In this document: in pieces, positions 50,868 through 59,910 of the stretch | Position numbering within the stretch: position 1 is the first letter of the stretch | Layout of the letters: the number at the start of each line of letters is the position of its first letter | From: an uncultured bacterium | GTDB taxonomy: Bacteria > Bacillota_I > Bacilli_A > RFN20 > CAG-826 | Assembly (NCBI GenBank): GCA_949295325.1 | Contig: CASFKG010000001.1 | Span: forward strand, 1 to 64,000 | Reading direction: 5' to 3' | DNA: 64,000 nt | The notes under the pieces: generated by a model | What the model saw: the letters and a program-made list of their open reading frames with translations, nothing else | Databases searched by the model: none | Told to the model about the DNA's origin: nothing | Made by a program: the position numbers and the translations under genes

Positions 50868-50991
50868 CGATATCGTCCTTGTAGGATGTCGACGAAGGGG
50901 AATAGTCCTCTTCCCTCATGTACTTGCCTTCGTTGCTCGTGCCATGGTACTTGGGCTTTTTCGTTTTTTCTTTCTTCTTTTCGATTTCCAT
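50857..50991 (-). CDS. Small charged 44-residue protein
   Basis: Reads MEIEKKKEKTKKPKYHGTSN and EGKYMREEDYSPSSTSYKDD, ending IDAA. It is a Lys-rich head with an acidic, Ser/Tyr-rich tail and no membrane segment. No obvious Shine-Dalgarno, but its stop lies 8-10 nt inside the start of the membrane-protein gene, a common coupling arrangement. It also opens 34 bp from the divergent DJ-1 gene. Function unknown; may be an accessory of the membrane protein. Confidence 0.5.
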   Translation of the reverse strand: MEIEKKKEKTKKPKYHGTSNEGKYMREEDYSPSSTSYKDDIDAA

Positions 50992-51025
50992 CCCCGAGAT
51001 TTTAGCATCGTGGCATAATACCCGC

Positions 51026-51598
51026 ATGGATTTAAAGGAAGAAAGGACCTATAGGGCCGCCATTTTGGCGCCCGACGGCTGCGAGGACACGGAAATCGTG
51101 GCCCTGCGCGACATATTGCTCCGAAGCGGAAAAATCGAAGTCGACCTGCTCCACTTAGGCGAGAAGGCCGAATTCACCACCAGCCACGGCCTGCTCGTCA
51201 AGGCCGACAAGGCGCTATCCGAAGCATCAGCCGAAGAGTACGACTTCGTGTGCCTGCCGGGCGGCAAGGCCGGGGTCGGCCTAATGGCAGACGACAAGAG
51301 GGTGCTCGATTTCGTCGTTTCCTTCAGGAAACAGGGAAAACTCATCGCCGCCATCTGTGCCGCCCCGTCGATACTCGGAAAGATAGGGCTTCTCGACAAG
51401 GTCCGCTACACCTGCTATCCGGGGTTCGAAACCGGGGACGGGATAAAAATAGAAGCCGGGGTGGTGAGCGATCAGGGCATCGTCACGGGACGTTCGATGT
51501 ACTACACGATTCCCTTCGCCGAGATGATCGTCAAGGAATTGCTGGGCGACAAAGCCGTAAACGAGATATTCGTTTCGACCCGCGGCATCAGCCAATGA
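51026..51598 (+). CDS. DJ-1/PfpI family protein
   Basis: A 190-residue alpha/beta protein of the DJ-1 superfamily. The start at 51026 gives MDLKEERTYRAAILAPDGCEDTE. The nucleophile Cys lies in the elbow AAICAAPSILGKIG, with the Glu in PDGCEDTEI and GGKAGVGLM. Members act as chaperones, deglycases or stress proteins. It ends 11 bp inside the convergent permease gene. Confidence 0.9.
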   Translation: MDLKEERTYRAAILAPDGCEDTEIVALRDILLRSGKIEVDLLHLGEKAEFTTSHGLLVKADKALSEASAEEYDFVCLPGGKAGVGLMADDKRVLDFVVSFRKQGKLIAAICAAPSILGKIGLLDKVRYTCYPGFETGDGIKIEAGVVSDQGIVTGRSMYYTIPFAEMIVKELLGDKAVNEIFVSTRGISQ

Positions 51599-52463
51599 AC
51601 ATGAAGGCATAGCCTAGGGCCAGCGAACACACCACGAGGACCGCGAGAAGGGGCGCGGCCCTTTTTACGTTCTGTTTGCCGCCTTGGAACAAGACGACCA
51701 TCCCGAGGCCCGCGTTCACGCAGAGGCCCGAGAGGAGGGCCCCGAAAGGCAGGCCCCCTCCGAGATAGAGGCTTGAGAGCAATACCGATGAAGCGCAATT
51801 GGGAACCAGCCCGATGACGGTGGCGTATAGAGGCGAAAGCCAGTTGGCATTGCTTAGGAATGCCGTTATTTCAGTTTCAAAATATTCCATCAGGAGCCCG
51901 AAGGCGAAAAAGACGGCCAGCGAGATCAGGAACATCCTTAGACTATGGAAAAGGGGGTGGAGGAGGTGCTCCTCGAGGGCGCTCTCCTCCCCTTCTATAT
52001 GGTGGCCGCAGCAGCCTTTCATGCCGCGTTCGTCTTCCCCTTTGCAGTGCTCGTTATGGGTTTTCGCCTCTTTCCGCGACGCGGAAAAGACGAAGTCGAA
52101 AAGATACCCCAGCACGATCCCCGCCGCTATCTTGATGGCCAATAGCAAAAGGCCCATGAACCACTTGTCCTGGCTGGAAAGCAATATCGGCAGCGCCTCG
52201 TCGCTGCAGGCAAGGAACAGGGCGAGCAGGGTGCCGAAACTCAGGTGCCTTTTCTTGTAGAGGTCGGCGCCCACGACCGAAATGCCGCACTGGGGAATGA
52301 CGCCGAGCAGGGCTCCGGCCGCCGGGCCGAGGGACCCGCGGCGGCCCAAAAGAGAAGCGACCTTGCTTTCGGCAAAGGAAAGCAGGAAATAGACGATGAA
52401 GGCGAAGGCGAATACGGAGAACGCCTCTTCTAGGGAATGCAGGAACACGTGCAACACGCCCAT
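51588..52463 (-). CDS. Putative manganese/heavy-metal permease
   Basis: A 291-residue membrane protein with about eight to ten helices in two related halves: GVIPQCGISVVGADLYKKRHLS and GLVPNCASSVLLSSLYLGGGLP share the P-xC signature and turn. Between them lies a hydrophilic loop rich in metal-binding residues, THNEHCKGEDERGMKGCCGHH. This fits the family annotated as putative manganese transporter or arsenic efflux permease; direction and metal cannot be told. No metal regulator is adjacent. Confidence 0.75.
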   Translation of the reverse strand: MGVLHVFLHSLEEAFSVFAFAFIVYFLLSFAESKVASLLGRRGSLGPAAGALLGVIPQCGISVVGADLYKKRHLSFGTLLALFLACSDEALPILLSSQDKWFMGLLLLAIKIAAGIVLGYLFDFVFSASRKEAKTHNEHCKGEDERGMKGCCGHHIEGEESALEEHLLHPLFHSLRMFLISLAVFFAFGLLMEYFETEITAFLSNANWLSPLYATVIGLVPNCASSVLLSSLYLGGGLPFGALLSGLCVNAGLGMVVLFQGGKQNVKRAAPLLAVLVVCSLALGYAFMFIG

Positions 52464-52509
52464 AAGTATAAAACTTTATATGCCCGGTTGGTTTGCTATA
52501 CTTCCAAGC

Positions 52510-53334
52510 ATGGAACAGACCAATTGCGATAACAACTGTGCGTCCTGCGGGGCCGAGGGCTGCCCTAGCAGAAACGCGATCGAAAAGTACAAGCCCAACG
52601 AACTCTCGAGTTTCGAGAAGACCATCGCGGTCGTCAGCGGCAAGGGCGGAGTCGGGAAATCACTGGTTTCCGAGCTGCTTGCCGTCGGATTAAGCCGCCT
52701 CGGAAAGAAGGTCGCCCTCCTCGACGCCGACATCACCGGACCCTCGGTCCCGCGGGCTTTCGGATTGCAAAACGAAAAGGCCCAAGGCGACGAAAAGGCC
52801 ATATACGCGGTAAAAAGCAAAACCGGCATCGCCACCATGTCGGCGGGATATCTGCTCGACAACGAAACCGACCCGGTCATCTGGAGGGGACCGATGATCG
52901 CCGGCCTGCTCGGCAGTTTCTACAAGGAAACGATCTACGGGCACTGCGACTATCTAGTCATCGACATGCCGCCGGGAACCGGCGACGTTCCCCTGACCGT
53001 TTTCCAGAGCATTCCGGTGGACGGGATAGTAATAGTCGCTTCCCCGCAGGAACTCGTTTCGGTAATCGTCGAAAAAGCCGTCAACATGGCGAAGATGATG
53101 AACATACCCATCTACGGCCTCGTGGAAAACATGTCCTACTTCGTCTGCGACGGCTGCGGAAAGAAGAACTTCCCCTTCGGCCAAGGCAAGGCCAGGGAAG
53201 CCGCGGAAAAGTACGGAGTAGACCTGCTTGACGAACTGCCGATCGACCAGTCCCTGGCGGCCGCCGTCGATAGCGGCAAGGTCGAAGACCTTGGAAATAT
53301 TTACCTCGAAAAGACCGTCGAAAAGGTAAAATAA
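52510..53334 (+). CDS. Mrp/NBP35-family iron-sulfur carrier ATPase
   Basis: A 274-residue cytoplasmic P-loop ATPase that carries and delivers Fe-S clusters. The N-terminus holds Cys6, 10, 13 and 18 (CDNNCASCGAEGC), a Nar1/NBP35-like cluster site. Walker A is SGKGGVGKS near 43, switch regions are LDADITGPSVP and VIDMPPGTGDVPLTVFQ, and a conserved CDGCGKK sits near 217. The start at 52510 is chosen because it opens on this cluster site; a TATACT lies just upstream. It probably supports the many Fe-S proteins encoded here. Confidence 0.9.
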   Translation: MEQTNCDNNCASCGAEGCPSRNAIEKYKPNELSSFEKTIAVVSGKGGVGKSLVSELLAVGLSRLGKKVALLDADITGPSVPRAFGLQNEKAQGDEKAIYAVKSKTGIATMSAGYLLDNETDPVIWRGPMIAGLLGSFYKETIYGHCDYLVIDMPPGTGDVPLTVFQSIPVDGIVIVASPQELVSVIVEKAVNMAKMMNIPIYGLVENMSYFVCDGCGKKNFPFGQGKAREAAEKYGVDLLDELPIDQSLAAAVDSGKVEDLGNIYLEKTVEKVK

Positions 53335-53351
53335 AACAGGAGGAAACCCCC

Positions 53352-54143
53352 ATGGAAAAGAAAATTCTATTCGGATTATTGGCCTTGCCCCTCATCGCTT
53401 CCTGCGGAACGACGCAGGACCCGTTGAAGGGCGCGACCGTCAACACCAATCAGGAGGATATCGCGGCGATAATTGCGAAAATCGAAGCAAACGAAATGCC
53501 CGATATTTTCGAGGTATCGATCTCCTTGGACATCAGCGACCAGACGGACATGGACATCGGCGGCCAGATCATACCCATCACCGTCAATCTCGAAGGGACG
53601 ATGACCATGGCCTTCAATCTCGTGGAGGGCAAGGTTTACCAGACGGTGGACATGACCAGCGACAGCGGCGGCGAGCAAACTTACGCCACCAACGTGGAAA
53701 TGTGGCAATGGGATACCGATGATGGCGGCATCCAAGCCACAAAGGGGACGACCACCATGACGATAGGGGGCACGGCAATTCCGGAAAACATCCAAACCTA
53801 CTCCTATGTCGATTCGAAGGTCGCGGACATGACAGCCGAACTGAATATGAGTCCTTCCAGCCTCATCGAATCCGCCAGCGATGCCGAAGTTACCTATATG
53901 ACCAGCGGCGACGACGATTCGCTTAGGATAAAAATAGCCGATGCCGAGAACACCATGACGGCCGACTGGGTCGACGGGTATATCTCTAGCGTCGTCCTGA
54001 GTTCCAAGGAAGAGGGAACCACCAACCATATGGACATCTCGATGACCTTCTCCTACCCCGATTCCCTGAATATCCAAATCCCCGACATAAACGAGGAAGG
54101 CTGGACGGAAAGCGAGGCCGGCGACGTCACCGTTCCGTTCTAA
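53352..54143 (+). CDS. Lipoprotein of unknown function
   Basis: A 263-residue lipoprotein: signal MEKKILFGLLALPLIASC with Cys18, then GTTQDPLKGATVNTNQEDIA. The exported part is acidic and beta-rich, with repeats of alternating polar and hydrophobic residues (FEVSISLDISDQTDMDIGGQ). No named domain recognised. AGGAGG lies 8 nt from the ATG, 17 bp after mrp. A strong terminator follows. Confidence 0.75.
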   Translation: MEKKILFGLLALPLIASCGTTQDPLKGATVNTNQEDIAAIIAKIEANEMPDIFEVSISLDISDQTDMDIGGQIIPITVNLEGTMTMAFNLVEGKVYQTVDMTSDSGGEQTYATNVEMWQWDTDDGGIQATKGTTTMTIGGTAIPENIQTYSYVDSKVADMTAELNMSPSSLIESASDAEVTYMTSGDDDSLRIKIADAENTMTADWVDGYISSVVLSSKEEGTTNHMDISMTFSYPDSLNIQIPDINEEGWTESEAGDVTVPF

Positions 54144-54151
54144 ATAGGACG

Positions 54152-54190
54152 AAAACATCCCCGATCCGCGTTGCGACGGGGATGTTTTTT
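54152..54190. terminator. Bidirectional intrinsic terminator
   Basis: AACATCCCCG (54154-54163) pairs with CGGGGATGTT (54177-54186), flanked by A-rich and T-rich runs. It serves the lipoprotein gene and, on the minus strand, the CBS-domain gene. Confidence 0.9.
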
Positions 54191-54191
54191 G

Positions 54192-54596
54192 TTACTCGGA
54201 TAGTATGGCCCGTAAGACCTTCCGCCGGGTGACGATGCCGATGAAGGTCCCGAGGTCGTCGACGATCGGCACGAAGTTTTGCCCCATGATCATTCCGTAG
54301 ATGTCCTCGACCGGACAATTGATGCTGACCGGGGCGACGTCGCGGTGGCGGACTATCCTGTTTATGCGCAGTTTCTCGAAATCGTCGTAATCGAGGCGCC
54401 TGTCCTTTATGGCCCAGAGAAGGTCACCCTCGGAAAGGGAATACAGGTACTTTCCGGTCTCCCGTTCCAGGACCGGAATCATCGCGTACCTGTGGAATTC
54501 CATCTTTTCGAGCGCCTGCCTTACGGTGAAATCCTCGTAAAGGTATTCGACCTCCGCCTTGGGCGTAAGAAGGAAAGCGATATTGGTGTTTTTCAT
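54192..54596 (-). CDS. CBS-domain protein
   Basis: A 134-residue protein made almost entirely of two CBS motifs: TVRQALEKMEFHRYAMIPVLERETGKYLYSLSEGDLL and PVEDIYGMIMGQNFVPIVDDLGTFIGIVTRRKVL. Tandem CBS domains bind adenine nucleotides or c-di-AMP and regulate other proteins. It stands alone here, so its partner is not visible. Confidence 0.88.
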   Translation of the reverse strand: MKNTNIAFLLTPKAEVEYLYEDFTVRQALEKMEFHRYAMIPVLERETGKYLYSLSEGDLLWAIKDRRLDYDDFEKLRINRIVRHRDVAPVSINCPVEDIYGMIMGQNFVPIVDDLGTFIGIVTRRKVLRAILSE

Positions 54597-54648
54597 GAAG
54601 CAAGTGTAAACCAGAGAAAAATCAAAAGAAAATGGATAGTCGTTAATT

Positions 54649-54670
54649 TATAATAATGGTGATCATTATT
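54649..54670 (+). promoter_or_regulatory. TetR gene promoter with overlapping operator
   Basis: A perfect TATAAT (54649-54654) overlaps an inverted repeat AATAATG (54652-54658) / CATTATT (54664-54670) with a 5-bp spacer. Binding there would block RNA polymerase, so the TetR protein probably represses its own gene and the one after it. Confidence 0.6.
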
Positions 54671-54698
54671 TATTAGGAAAACGGAAAGGAGTATTGCC

Positions 54699-55265
54699 AT
54701 GGCAAGAAGGACCTTAAGAAACCTCGACGAACGCATATTGAAGAAAGCCGTCGCCTATGGCGCCCTCAGGGGCGTCGGACGGGTCTCCACCAAGAAAATC
54801 GCATCGGATCTCAAGATTACCGAACCAACCATCTACGTCCATTTCGGCACTAAAGCCAATCTCCTTTATAAGGCTTACTGCTATGCGGCCGAAATGACAT
54901 CGGGAAAAGAAGGCCTAGACGAAGGGGCCAGCCTAATCCGCGACCGGCTCCCGGCCATGGTCGAGGCGGCGGCGGCCTACCCGGAAGCCGCTTCCTACAT
55001 CGTCGATTACCGGCATTACGAAGGCAAGCGGTTCGACGACCGCTCCCCCGATCCCTTGCTAGAAGACGCCCGGGCCTTGCTCGCCGGCTATGCCGGCCAC
55101 GAAAAGGCGGAGGACATTCCGCTTGCCGAACTGTTGGCCGAAACCATTTCGACCTACGGACTGATGGCGGCAAAGGGAAAACTCAAGGCCGATGACGGAA
55201 AGGCTTTTGGGGCCTTCGCGAATTTCCTCGAAAGCGGGACGAAGGCGGCCTTAGAGGGCATCTGA
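54699..55265 (+). CDS. TetR-family transcriptional regulator
   Basis: A 188-residue repressor. The N-terminal HTH is RILKKAVAYGALRGVGRVSTKKIASDLKITEPTIYVHFGTKANLLYKAY at about 13-60. The rest is a helical ligand-binding domain. AAAGGAG lies upstream of the ATG. It overlaps the downstream enzyme gene by one base (TGATG), so the enzyme is a likely target and the ligand may be related to polyamines. Confidence 0.9.
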   Translation: MARRTLRNLDERILKKAVAYGALRGVGRVSTKKIASDLKITEPTIYVHFGTKANLLYKAYCYAAEMTSGKEGLDEGASLIRDRLPAMVEAAAAYPEAASYIVDYRHYEGKRFDDRSPDPLLEDARALLAGYAGHEKAEDIPLAELLAETISTYGLMAAKGKLKADDGKAFGAFANFLESGTKAALEGI

Positions 55266-56314
55266 TGCAGATAAGGATCGACGCCAAGGACAGCCAGAAG
55301 CTGCGCCTCCTTTTCGATTCTTTGGCCTGGAATGTCGATTTCAGCGACTATCTCAACGAGGAACTGCTAAACGACGTCCCGCTGACCGACGGGCCCGTCC
55401 ATGAATTCCTGAAGACCATAGAACCTGGCAAAAACAAGATCATTCCCGCCCGGCTGACCGGTTACGAGGAAAAGGGAATCGAAGGCCACTTGAGCAAAAT
55501 AGAGCATCTTGATCCCGCTTATTACGAATCCGACCCCGTCGGAAAAGCCCTGCTTGGACTATCCTTCAAGGAAGGCGATTACGAATTGTCGAAGAAGGTC
55601 CTCCGCCCGTATACGCTTTTCCTAAAAGACGAAATTACCGGAGTAAGAGGGCGGCTTTACGCGGAAAACGCCCCTCTTGGCTTTTTCGATAGACCTTACG
55701 AATACTGCGATTTGTCCTACAAAGGACAAACCTGGATGAGCCTGCTCCCCCACGAGATAAACACGATGAAGGACGTCATTGCCGCCAGCCACGGGAAGGT
55801 GGTCTTGCTGGGACTTGGCCTGGGCTACGCGGCCGCGAGCATGGCCCTGAAGGACAATGTCGAAGAAGTCAGGGTCGTGGAAAAGGACAGGGAGATAATA
55901 TCCATCTTCGAGAGATTCATAAGGCCGAGGCTGGCTAGTAGCGCCAAAATAACCGTCGTCGAGGGCGATGCCATGGACTATCGGCTGCCGGAAGATGCCG
56001 ACTTCCTCTTCGCCGATTTGTGGCATAACGAAGAAGACGGGCTACCCATGTACCTGCAGCTCGTCGAAAAGGAAGGCAAAATCCCACATTATTATTGGAT
56101 TGAAAAAAGCCTCATCACCTATTTTCGCCGCATCGTCATGGAGGAAATCGCCGAGGAGGCCGAAGGGTTCTCCCCCGAAGGCGGAGACGGGGAAATCGAA
56201 AGGATATTCTCCAGGCTTAAGGATTTCCTGAAGGAAAAAAGCCTTACCGGCTACCAGGCAATCGAGGATTTCCTAAGCGACGCCAATTTAACTAATTTGA
56301 TCCGTCTAATTTAG
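55265..56314 (+). CDS. SAM-fold (spermidine synthase-like) enzyme
   Basis: A 349-residue protein with a class I SAM-dependent fold in the middle: VVLLGLGLGYAAASMALKDN (glycine loop), VRVVEKDREIISIFE (acidic end of strand 2), VVEGDAMDYRLP and FLFADLWHNEEDG. This spacing resembles spermidine synthases and related methyltransferases. The N-terminal ~170 residues are unrecognised. It is coupled to the TetR gene by a 1-bp overlap and runs 23 bp past the convergent lipoprotein gene's end. Confidence 0.7.
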   Translation: MQIRIDAKDSQKLRLLFDSLAWNVDFSDYLNEELLNDVPLTDGPVHEFLKTIEPGKNKIIPARLTGYEEKGIEGHLSKIEHLDPAYYESDPVGKALLGLSFKEGDYELSKKVLRPYTLFLKDEITGVRGRLYAENAPLGFFDRPYEYCDLSYKGQTWMSLLPHEINTMKDVIAASHGKVVLLGLGLGYAAASMALKDNVEEVRVVEKDREIISIFERFIRPRLASSAKITVVEGDAMDYRLPEDADFLFADLWHNEEDGLPMYLQLVEKEGKIPHYYWIEKSLITYFRRIVMEEIAEEAEGFSPEGGDGEIERIFSRLKDFLKEKSLTGYQAIEDFLSDANLTNLIRLI

Positions 56315-57020
56315 GAATGGGGAACAATTCGATATTGCTAGGCATCTCACGGCTGTAGATACCTTTGGCAAAATTCGCCTTCAAGGTCGTTTCGCCGACC
56401 TCGTGCTCGATTCTCCTTGGAAAATAGGCCCCGAAATCTATCGAATAGGTTTCGGTCAGGCTTCCTAATGGAAGGGAATATTCCCCTTGCATCTCCCCTT
56501 CTTCCCGGCTGAAGAACGAATAATCGGCCCCTTCCACCGTTTCGAGGGCGCTTAGGGCGCTTAGGGCCTGAAGGGTCAACGAGGACGCTTTCTCGTAGAA
56601 GGGGTTGGAAAGCTCCCGGACTTTCGCCGTGGCCGTGCTCGCGGAAAGGTCTTCTTCGAGGGTCGCGCTGTAGGTGTACTCCCCCGGTTTGCCGACTATG
56701 GAAAGATTGTAGCCGAGCCCTTCGCTGACGTAGAACCAGGTCTCGGTCAGGGACGTCTCGGTTCCTTCTTCGGAAGCGGAGACATCCATCTGCAGGCGGT
56801 GGAAATACATGTATTCCGTCGAAAAATCGAGGCTGTCGTAACTTCCGCCGTCCTGTACCCTGTACTGTCCCGCCGTTATGCTCGTGGCCCCGTCCTGAAC
56901 CATCTGGCGGTTTATTTCGTTTAGCTGTTTGAGGGCCTCGCCGAAACTCAGGTCGTATCCCCTTCCGCAGGAACATAGGGCCAATAGGGGTAGTAAGAAC
57001 AGGCCGGCCTTTCTATGCAT
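56292..57020 (-). CDS. Lipoprotein of unknown function
   Basis: A 242-residue lipoprotein: MHRKAGLFLLPLLALCSC with Cys18, then GRGYDLSFGEALKQLNEINRQM. The mature part is acidic and beta-strand-rich, similar in style to the lipoprotein at 53352. No domain recognised. Its end overlaps the convergent SAM-fold gene by 23 bp, and it lies 19 bp downstream of the copper ATPase, so it may be read with that gene. Confidence 0.72.
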   Translation of the reverse strand: MHRKAGLFLLPLLALCSCGRGYDLSFGEALKQLNEINRQMVQDGATSITAGQYRVQDGGSYDSLDFSTEYMYFHRLQMDVSASEEGTETSLTETWFYVSEGLGYNLSIVGKPGEYTYSATLEEDLSASTATAKVRELSNPFYEKASSLTLQALSALSALETVEGADYSFFSREEGEMQGEYSLPLGSLTETYSIDFGAYFPRRIEHEVGETTLKANFAKGIYSREMPSNIELFPIPKLDGSN

Positions 57021-57038
57021 GGCCGAATTATAGCAGCC

Positions 57039-59243
57039 TTATTGCTTGCCGCCCAAAGGCTTTAGACGGACCGCCTTGATCCGGAGGGCGTTGAGGATGA
57101 CGAAGAGGGAGGACAAGGCCATGGCCAAGGACGCCCACATCGGGTCGAGGTCGAATCCGAGGCCGGAAAAGGCGCCGGCGGCGACCGGGATAAGGACGAT
57201 GTTGTAGATGAAAGCCCAGAAGAGGTTCATGAGGATGTTGTTCTTAACCCGGCGCGACAGGAAGTAGGCGTTTTCCAGACTGCCGAGGCTACCGTCGCGC
57301 AGGACGACGTCGCTCGAATCGACGGCGAGTTCGGTACCCGTGCCGATGGCGATCCCCACATCGGCGGCTTTCAGGGCCGGGGCGTCGTTTACGCCGTCCC
57401 CGCACATGGCGACCACCTGGAACTCCTTTCTCAGTTCTTTGACGATCAGTTCCTTTTCTTCCGGTTTGACTTCGCCGTAGAAACGGGTTATTCCCACGCT
57501 TTCGGCCAGGGTTTGCGTCCTTTTTAGCGAATCGCCGCTGGCAAGTACGACTTCGACCCCGGCTTTCTTCAGGGCGGCTATCGCTTCTCGGCTGCCTTCC
57601 TTGAGGCTATCTTCGGCGGCAAAGTAGCCGACTATCTTCCCCCCTATCGCGGCATAGGTAACGAGCAGGCCGTTTTCCGCCTCCTCCAGCGCTTGCTCGG
57701 GGAATCCGGAAATGCCCTTTCCCAAAAGGAGCCTCTTGTTGCCGACCAGGACCTCCAGCCCGCCGACATGTCCCTTGATGCCCTCGCCCGGAATGTTTTG
57801 GAAATCGTCGACTTTCCTCTTTCCGACCCCTTTGTCGGAAAGATAGAGGGCAATCGACCAGGCAAGAGGATGCTCGCTCAACGCTTCAAGGGAATTGACT
57901 ATCTCGAGGCTGTCGCCCCCGAATCCCTCGCACCGGACAATTTCGAGGTGCCCGGTGGTCAGGGTTCCCGTCTTGTCGATCACAAGGGCCTTGGCTTTGC
58001 TCAAGGTTTCGAAACTCGCCGCGTCCTTGAAAAGGATTCCGAGTTTGCTGCCCCTGCCGGCCCCGACCATCACGGCGACCGGCGTGGCTAGCCCCAATGC
58101 GCAGGGGCAGGCCACGACAAGGGTCGAAACGCCATACCGGAGGGAGTCTTCCACGTCCCGGGTGAGGCCGATCCATATGGCGAAGGTAACTACCGCAATC
58201 GTTATGATGGCCGGGACGAAATAGGCGCTTATCCTATCCGCGAGAGCGGAAAGCCGGCCCTTGCTCGAGGCGGCTTCTTCGACCATTTTGGCCACTTTCG
58301 AAAGCGAGGTTTCCTCCCCTACGGCGGTTACCTTGGCCCTGAAGGAACCGGTCAGGTTCATCGAACCGCTCAATACCTTGTCGCCCGTGCTTTTGTACAC
58401 CGGCGCGCTTTCGCCCGTCAGCGCGGCCTCTTCCAGGTTGCCGAAGCCGTCTACGATTTCGGCATCCGCGGGAACTTTGGACCCGGGTTTGACGAGAATG
58501 ACGTCCCCGCTCCTCAGCGAAGAGGCTTCCACTTCCACCGGCTCTTGCCCTTCTTTTTCTAATAAGGCCTTTTCGGGCATCAGGGCCAAAAGGGCTTCGA
58601 GGCTCGACGTGGACTGGGCCTTCGCCACCGCTTCCAGAAGTTTGCCGAGGCTGACGAAGAAAAGTATCATGGCGGCCGAATCGAAATAGGTATGGCCCAT
58701 GGCCCCGGTTAGCAGAAATTCGATGTAGACGTAGAGACTATAGGAAAACGAGATGAGCGAGCCGAGGCTCACGAGGCTTAGCATGTCGGGATGCAGCGTG
58801 AACAACGCCTTGAGTCCATGGTAGAAATAGCCATAGTAAAGCGCCATGCAGATGACGCTTAGAGACAGGGCAACCGACTGGTCTACCAAGTAGCCAAGAC
58901 CCGGCCAGCCCATCATGTGCGCCATGGCGAAATACATGACCAGGACCGACAAAGCGAAAGCCGCGACCACCCTTATCAGCTGGAATTTGAGTTCCCTGTT
59001 CCTTTCCTTCCGCCTCTTGGCGGCGCTTTCGCCGATGTCGAGGGTGCACGTATAGCCGGCCCCGGTTACGGCCTTTACGACTTCCTCGTCGTCGGCTTTG
59101 TCCTTGAATTCGACGACGGCGGAATTGGTAAGCAAGGATACTTTCGCCTTGTTTACGCCCCCGGCCCCGGAAATGGCTTTTTCGACGCGGTTCACGCAGG
59201 CGGCGCAGAACATGCCGCCTATATGGTATTTTCTTTTTTCCAC
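57039..59243 (-). CDS. copA: Copper-transporting P-type ATPase
   Basis: A 734-residue P1B ATPase that exports Cu+ or Ag+. The N-terminal heavy-metal-binding domain holds FCAAC near 12-16. TGES, the channel motif ACPCALGLATP near 379, the phosphorylation site DKTGTLT near 422, SEHPLAW and GDGVNDAPAL are all present. The C-terminal helix pair has the NN-ILMNLFWAFIYN and MALSSLFVILNALR residues of copper ATPases. No CsoR or CopZ is adjacent. Confidence 0.96.
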   Translation of the reverse strand: MEKRKYHIGGMFCAACVNRVEKAISGAGGVNKAKVSLLTNSAVVEFKDKADDEEVVKAVTGAGYTCTLDIGESAAKRRKERNRELKFQLIRVVAAFALSVLVMYFAMAHMMGWPGLGYLVDQSVALSLSVICMALYYGYFYHGLKALFTLHPDMLSLVSLGSLISFSYSLYVYIEFLLTGAMGHTYFDSAAMILFFVSLGKLLEAVAKAQSTSSLEALLALMPEKALLEKEGQEPVEVEASSLRSGDVILVKPGSKVPADAEIVDGFGNLEEAALTGESAPVYKSTGDKVLSGSMNLTGSFRAKVTAVGEETSLSKVAKMVEEAASSKGRLSALADRISAYFVPAIITIAVVTFAIWIGLTRDVEDSLRYGVSTLVVACPCALGLATPVAVMVGAGRGSKLGILFKDAASFETLSKAKALVIDKTGTLTTGHLEIVRCEGFGGDSLEIVNSLEALSEHPLAWSIALYLSDKGVGKRKVDDFQNIPGEGIKGHVGGLEVLVGNKRLLLGKGISGFPEQALEEAENGLLVTYAAIGGKIVGYFAAEDSLKEGSREAIAALKKAGVEVVLASGDSLKRTQTLAESVGITRFYGEVKPEEKELIVKELRKEFQVVAMCGDGVNDAPALKAADVGIAIGTGTELAVDSSDVVLRDGSLGSLENAYFLSRRVKNNILMNLFWAFIYNIVLIPVAAGAFSGLGFDLDPMWASLAMALSSLFVILNALRIKAVRLKPLGGKQ

Positions 59244-59288
59244 CGGAATAGTTTATTCAGTAAGGGCGGAGTAGCCCAAACGATTTGA

Positions 59289-59909
59289 TTAGAAAAGTTC
59301 TTTTTGGAGGTATACGGAATCTTCCGGGCCTATCTTCCGTATTACCCGGCAGGGGTTGCCGGCGGCCAGGCATCCGGACGGGATGTCCCTTGTTACGACC
59401 GAACCGGCCCCGATGACGCATCCATCCCCGATTTTCACTCCGCCGATGACCGTAACGTTGGAGGCTATCCAGCAGTTGCTTCCGATTTCGATCGGTTTGG
59501 CGTATTCCCTGTCACTCAATACGCCAGCCCCGTTTCCGCGTTGATTCCTTTCGCTAGGAAGGAAGGGATGGACCGGAGTCAGAAGAGAGACGCCCGTTCC
59601 CATGAAGACGTCGTTTCCTATTCTTACGGGCGCGCAGTCAAGGATCACCAGGTTGAAGTTCGCATAGCAGTTGTCGCCGAAGGTTGTGTTGACTCCGTAA
59701 TCGAATTGGATCGGCCCTTGCAAATATAGGTTCTTCCCTTGGCTTGGAACGAGTTCTTTGAGTATGGCGGCGCGTCTATCGAAATCATCCGCCGGAACGG
59801 AATTGTACAGTTGGCAGAGTTTCCGGGCCTTCAGCGCGATTGGCTGGCAGGAAGAGTCCAGATTGGGGTCGTAAAGGCGGCCCGAAACCATTTTTTCGAA
59901 TTCGGTCAT
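59289..59909 (-). CDS. Sugar O-acetyltransferase (LacA/maa type)
   Basis: A 206-residue hexapeptide-repeat enzyme that acetylates sugars. The ATG at 59909 (MTEFEKMVSGRLYDPN) is used; an upstream frame lacks support. Typical residues are FDYGVNTTFGDNCYANFN, VHPFLP with the active-site His, NCWIASNVTVIGGVKIGDGCVIGAGSVVTRDIP and CRVIRKIG. It begins 2 bp after the beta-flower small gene, forming one transcript. Role may be detoxifying excess non-metabolised sugars. Confidence 0.9.
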   Translation of the reverse strand: MTEFEKMVSGRLYDPNLDSSCQPIALKARKLCQLYNSVPADDFDRRAAILKELVPSQGKNLYLQGPIQFDYGVNTTFGDNCYANFNLVILDCAPVRIGNDVFMGTGVSLLTPVHPFLPSERNQRGNGAGVLSDREYAKPIEIGSNCWIASNVTVIGGVKIGDGCVIGAGSVVTRDIPSGCLAAGNPCRVIRKIGPEDSVYLQKELF

Positions 59910-59910
59910 T

